From: Spirochaetaceae bacterium
GTDB taxonomy: Bacteria; Spirochaetota; Spirochaetia; Treponematales; Breznakiellaceae
Direction: 5' to 3'
NCBI GenBank assembly: GCA_031269165.1
Contig: JAISZQ010000269.1
Location: forward strand, 1-5,230
DNA length: 5,230 nt
Position numbers and translations under genes: made by a program. Below, in pieces: positions 4,742 to 5,230 of the stretch. Below the pieces are notes generated by a model. The model did not search any database. It was not told the DNA's origin and saw only the letters and a list, made by a program, of their open reading frames with translations. How positions within the stretch are numbered: the first letter of the stretch is position 1; every line of letters starts with the position of its first letter.

Positions 4742-4770
4742 TTGACAAAGTTTTTTGTGTGTGGTATAAA
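4742..4770 (+). promoter_or_regulatory. Sigma-70 promoter facing right
   Basis: A perfect TTGACA (4742-4747), a 17-base spacer containing T6 and TGTGG, and TATAAA (4765-4770) give a near-consensus promoter with a start expected near 4777. It mirrors the promoter at 4357-4385. The transcript would run into the small ORF at 4823 and the structured region beyond 5033. Confidence 0.85.
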
Positions 4771-4822
4771 TATCCCCATGATTACCCGACAACAGTGCCG
4801 GGGCATATAAGAAAGGCTGGTT

Positions 4823-4921
4823 ATGCGAAAAACGGTGTTGTTGAAAAATAAGTTCCTCGTGCCCCCCCTTCCTTATCGTGTTCCCCCCCCCCCCATCCTA
4901 GAAAACGTCTTAGACCAATAA
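4823..4921 (+). CDS. Tiny ORF (32 aa) reading through a 12-C run
   Basis: ATG 4823 is preceded by AGAAAGG (4810-4816) with a 6-base spacer and lies about 45 nt after a near-consensus promoter; the stop is TAA 4919-4921. The product starts MRKTVLLKNKFLVPPLP: a basic N-terminus followed by hydrophobic residues, like the start of a signal peptide that is not completed. Codons 21-24 (Pro x4) are exactly the C12 run. No family is recognised. If the run gained one C, the same start would join a frame that stays open to the end of the window (at least 112 more codons). So this may be the off-phase form of a longer gene, the broken start of a lost gene, or not a gene at all. Confidence 0.35.
   Translation: MRKTVLLKNKFLVPPLPYRVPPPPILENVLDQ
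4883..4894. repeat. Homopolymer run of 12 C
   Basis: Twelve consecutive C follow a C7 run at 4862-4868. Runs of this length slip during replication, and in treponemes poly-G/poly-C runs are known switches of gene expression. It can also be a place of sequencing or assembly error. Confidence 0.9.
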
Positions 4922-5032
4922 TCACCCCTTTTGAAACCTCTTTAGGCCCTTTTCACAGGGTTTTCCCGGCATCTTCCCTTTTCAATTATCCGCCGCCTCT
5001 TCGCCCCAGCAGGGCGTCGCGCGCGCCGGAAT
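4922..5032. other. Pyrimidine-rich stretch with no gene seen
   Basis: No plausible start with ribosome binding site is seen on either strand. The plus strand is rich in CCCTTTT-type pyrimidine tracts such as ACCCCTTTTGAAACC and GGGTTTTCCCGG. It separates the tiny ORF from the structured region. Confidence 0.5.
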
Positions 5033-5159
5033 CAGCGCTCATAAACACGGCCGCCCTCCTCCTCAAAACCGTAAAAGAGGGGCGGCCCGTGGACGGCGTT
5101 CCATTTTCGTTAGCCCCGGTCTCCTTATCCGGGGCAGGGAACGCCATTCTTGAGCGCTG
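5033..5159 (+). ncRNA. Candidate structured RNA: three-way junction
   Basis: A closing stem pairs CAGCGCTCA (5033-5041) with TGAGCGCTG (5151-5159), nine perfect pairs. It encloses two branches. The first joins GGCCGCCC (5049-5056) with GGGCGGCC (5080-5087). The second joins GGCGTTCC (5095-5102) with GGAACGCC (5138-5145) and carries an inner stem GCCCCGG/CCGGGGC (5113-5119 with 5129-5135) whose 9-base loop is TCTCCTTAT. The loop contains CTCCTT, complementary to a Shine-Dalgarno sequence; on the minus strand it reads AAGGAG. I know no named RNA class with this shape. The strand is assigned from the promoter at 4742; the fold works nearly as well on the minus strand. Confidence 0.4.
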
Positions 5160-5175
5160 TTTCGGGCGCGAAACA
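5158..5175. repeat. Hairpin TGTTTCG/CGAAACA
   Basis: Seven perfect pairs close a GGCG loop. It overlaps the last two bases of the three-way junction's closing stem, so the two folds compete at the edge. Confidence 0.7.
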
Positions 5176-5190
5176 TACGCGTGCTTTTAT

Positions 5191-5211
5191 CGGCGGGCCA
5201 TCAGCCCGCCG
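5191..5211. repeat. Hairpin CGGCGGGC/GCCCGCCG
   Basis: Eight perfect GC pairs close the loop CATCA. A TTTT run lies just before it on the plus strand (5185-5188), but no T run follows on either strand, so it is not called as a terminator. The window ends 19 bases later. Confidence 0.75.
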
Positions 5212-5230
5212 CTTATGCCTGTCCGCGCGC

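Noticed and set aside
4382..4851. Overlapping ORFs of 136-145 codons on both strands across the promoter and repeat mosaic
   Set aside because: They run through hairpins, both promoters and the terminator, are Pro/Arg/Gly-rich, and have no ribosome binding sites. They exist because GC-rich repeats contain few stop codons.
5000..5120. Minus-strand chain of tiny ORFs (ATG at complement of 5102-5104 after AAGGAG, then ATG near 5043 after GGAGGAGG)
   Set aside because: Only 13 and 18 codons long, lying inside strong stems; the Shine-Dalgarno-like strings are explained by the hairpin sequences. Kept only as a note in the structured-RNA entry.

Overview
The window looks like chromosomal DNA from a spirochaete, most likely a Treponema of the termite-gut or other host-associated type. 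That call is an inference from three protein families seen together: a BspA-like leucine-rich-repeat protein ending in the treponemal 'YESNGRKAGTY' style of tail, an LPP20-type lipoprotein, and a small DUF3298 lipoprotein. The spirochaete-like relaxed lipoboxes and the many GC-rich interspersed hairpin repeats between genes agree with it. No rRNA, tRNA or CRISPR array is visible.

Layout, left to right. (1) 1-1347 (+) is the 3' part of a leucine-rich-repeat protein whose start lies outside the window. (2) 1391-1447 holds hairpins that probably end that transcript. (3) 1495-1692 (+) is a 65-residue orphan protein with a strong ribosome binding site. (4) 1725-1775 is a hairpin between convergent genes. 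(5) 1785-1970 (-) is a solitary HicB-like antitoxin relative with no HicA partner and no clear start codon. (6) 2171-3208 (+) is an LPP20-like lipoprotein. (7) 3209-3624 is intergenic and filled by inverted repeats, including a MITE-like element with terminal inverted repeats and a 73-nt three-tier hairpin. (8) 3625-4176 (-) is a short DUF3298 lipoprotein. (9) 4177-4822 contains two nearly identical sigma-70 promoters pointing away from each other. They sit outside a perfect 23-bp inverted repeat that encloses a mosaic of the same repeat family. (10) 4823-5230 starts with a tiny ORF that runs through a run of 12 C. It continues into a highly structured GC-rich stretch that folds on paper as a three-way junction followed by two hairpins.

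The genes do not form one operon or pathway. The common theme is cell-envelope and surface proteins separated by repeat-rich intergenic DNA. The left-facing promoter at 4357-4385 very probably drives the DUF3298 lipoprotein through a leader of about 170 nt. The right-facing twin at 4742-4770 drives either the tiny C-tract ORF or an untranslated structured RNA. The most novel material is in 3306-3622 and 4357-5211: a repeat family, a mirror-image promoter pair and a possible structured RNA or phase-variable locus.
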